Positions 27,715-28,384 of a DNA stretch of 28,384 nucleotides are shown piece after piece. The notes under the pieces were generated by a model. The model had not been told where the DNA came from. It did not search any database and saw nothing but the letters and a program-made list of their open reading frames with translations. Source of the stretch: a virus. The stretch spans positions 1-28,384 of IMG/VR virus record IMGVR_UViG_3300050821_011222, one strand, 5' to 3'. Positions within the stretch are counted from its first letter, which is position 1. The number at the start of each line of letters is the position of its first letter. The position numbers were made by a program, and so were the translations under genes.

Positions 27715-28384
27715 TTACGACGCCATCCTCCGCGCCTCCTGGCCGATGCCGAGCTGCTCCAGCGCGCGGCCGATGCAGGCCTCCGGCGGGAAGGTCGACC
27801 TGAACTTGGCGAGCTGCGACTGGTAGACGCCGCGCCACATCGCGCGCACCGCCATCGCCTCGTCGAAGAACGACTCCTGCGTCTTCGAGAAGCGGACGAC
27901 GTCGCTCCACGGGTAGGCAAGGTCGTGGGGCTCCGCGATCACCGGCCGGCCGATGGCCAGCGCCGTGTTGCAGCGACTCGAGGAGACCAGCCCCATCTCG
28001 TCGAACTTGCGGAGCTGCAGAATCACCTTGGCGCGCCGCATCTCGTTGTCGCGGCTGGTCCTGTCCGCGAAGTCGATCACCGTAACGATCGCCTTCGGAT
28101 TGTTGGTGACCCTCTTGGCGAGCTTTTTCAGCAGCTTGTGCCGGCGCGGCGTCAGCGAGCCGAAGAAGCCGAACTCGTAGTCCGGCTCCGTGATGATCTT
28201 CTGGACGACGCCGTCCTTGTTCTTGACGGCGATCGGCGGGTTCGGCTTCCGCATGATCTGCGGCGACCAGCCGAGCTCGGTGTAGGCCGCCGGCGCGAAC
28301 TGGCCGTACCAGCGCGTGACGTGGTCGCCGGGGACGAGGTGGACGATGCCATCGATGTAGGGCGCGATCAGCGGGAAGACCTGT
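27715..28384 (-). CDS. Glycosyltransferase-like protein, 5' end beyond the window
   Basis: 223 residues visible; the frame is open to the right edge. The visible part reads like the C-terminal half of a GT-B or CgeB-type glycosyltransferase: YEFGFFGSLTPRRHKLLKKL, AKVILQLRKFDEMGLVSSSRCNTALAIGRPVIAEPHDL, VVRFSKTQESFFDEAM. A region after the edge (HLVPGDHVTRWYGQFAPAAYTELGW) may belong to the acceptor side. Phage glycosyltransferases can modify DNA or surface sugars. Moderate confidence in the fold; substrate unknown. Confidence 0.6.
   Translation of the reverse strand, partial: QVFPLIAPYIDGIVHLVPGDHVTRWYGQFAPAAYTELGWSPQIMRKPNPPIAVKNKDGVVQKIITEPDYEFGFFGSLTPRRHKLLKKLAKRVTNNPKAIVTVIDFADRTSRDNEMRRAKVILQLRKFDEMGLVSSSRCNTALAIGRPVIAEPHDLAYPWSDVVRFSKTQESFFDEAMAVRAMWRGVYQSQLAKFRSTFPPEACIGRALEQLGIGQEARRMAS

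Noticed and set aside
1-28384. CRISPR arrays, tRNA genes and long inverted repeats
   Set aside because: No regularly spaced repeats, tRNA-like cloverleaf consensus or transposon-type terminal repeats were seen; subtle tRNAs could be missed by eye.

Overview
The window is part of a high-GC tailed-phage (Caudoviricetes) genome or prophage. The evidence is a terminase large subunit (22640-24334), a terminase-small-like gene (24536-25069), a portal protein (start of 13867-20106) and a MuF-like head morphogenesis protein (879-1679), surrounded by dozens of small genes stacked with ATGA, GTGA, TTGA or TAATG overlaps. There are no ribosomal, metabolic or housekeeping genes, and no tRNA was seen. The style and GC content suit a phage of a high-GC proteobacterium, perhaps an alphaproteobacterium; that host guess is inference only.

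Layout: (1) 28384 to 13434, minus strand. A partial glycosyltransferase-like gene, a MazG-like pyrophosphohydrolase, a possible nuclease and small genes come first, then an intrinsic terminator, then the packaging genes TerS-like/66 aa/TerL. A run of small membrane and cysteine-containing genes follows, leading to a 2079-residue portal-led multidomain protein and two small genes. (2) 8600 to 13507, plus strand. About 14 tightly coupled accessory genes include a SpoT/MESH1-like HD hydrolase, a DUF6876-like protein and two small membrane proteins. (3) 8507 to 5805, minus strand. An HTH plus PD-(D/E)XK-like gene is flanked on both sides by promoters carrying the same TTGACA-dyad, followed by a minus operon with a DUF4262 protein. 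(4) 5820 to 2669, mixed strands. This holds an HNH endonuclease, a candidate terminator-bounded small RNA, three conserved cysteine-rich or MCDYSL-type genes and small membrane proteins. (5) 2588 to 1, minus strand. Structural-module genes including MuF lead to an IS200/IS605-type TnpB cut by the window edge.

The most striking object is the 2079-residue protein. After the portal fold it carries an SH3-sized segment, a kinase-like domain, a Nudix domain, an Acb1-type 2H phosphoesterase with both HxT motifs, a helical/hydrophobic segment, an ADP-ribosyltransferase-like segment and a RelA/SpoT-synthetase-like domain. Three copies of a WEES[K/E]HPR linker separate its blocks. With the separate HD hydrolase on the plus strand, the phage seems equipped to act on host nucleotide signals: cyclic nucleotides through Acb1, and (p)ppGpp-like alarmones through the synthetase-like and hydrolase-like modules. 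It may deliver some of these activities on the portal itself. About 12 kb of accessory DNA on both strands lies between portal and MuF, genes that usually sit side by side. All domain calls come from reading motifs by eye; no database search was run.
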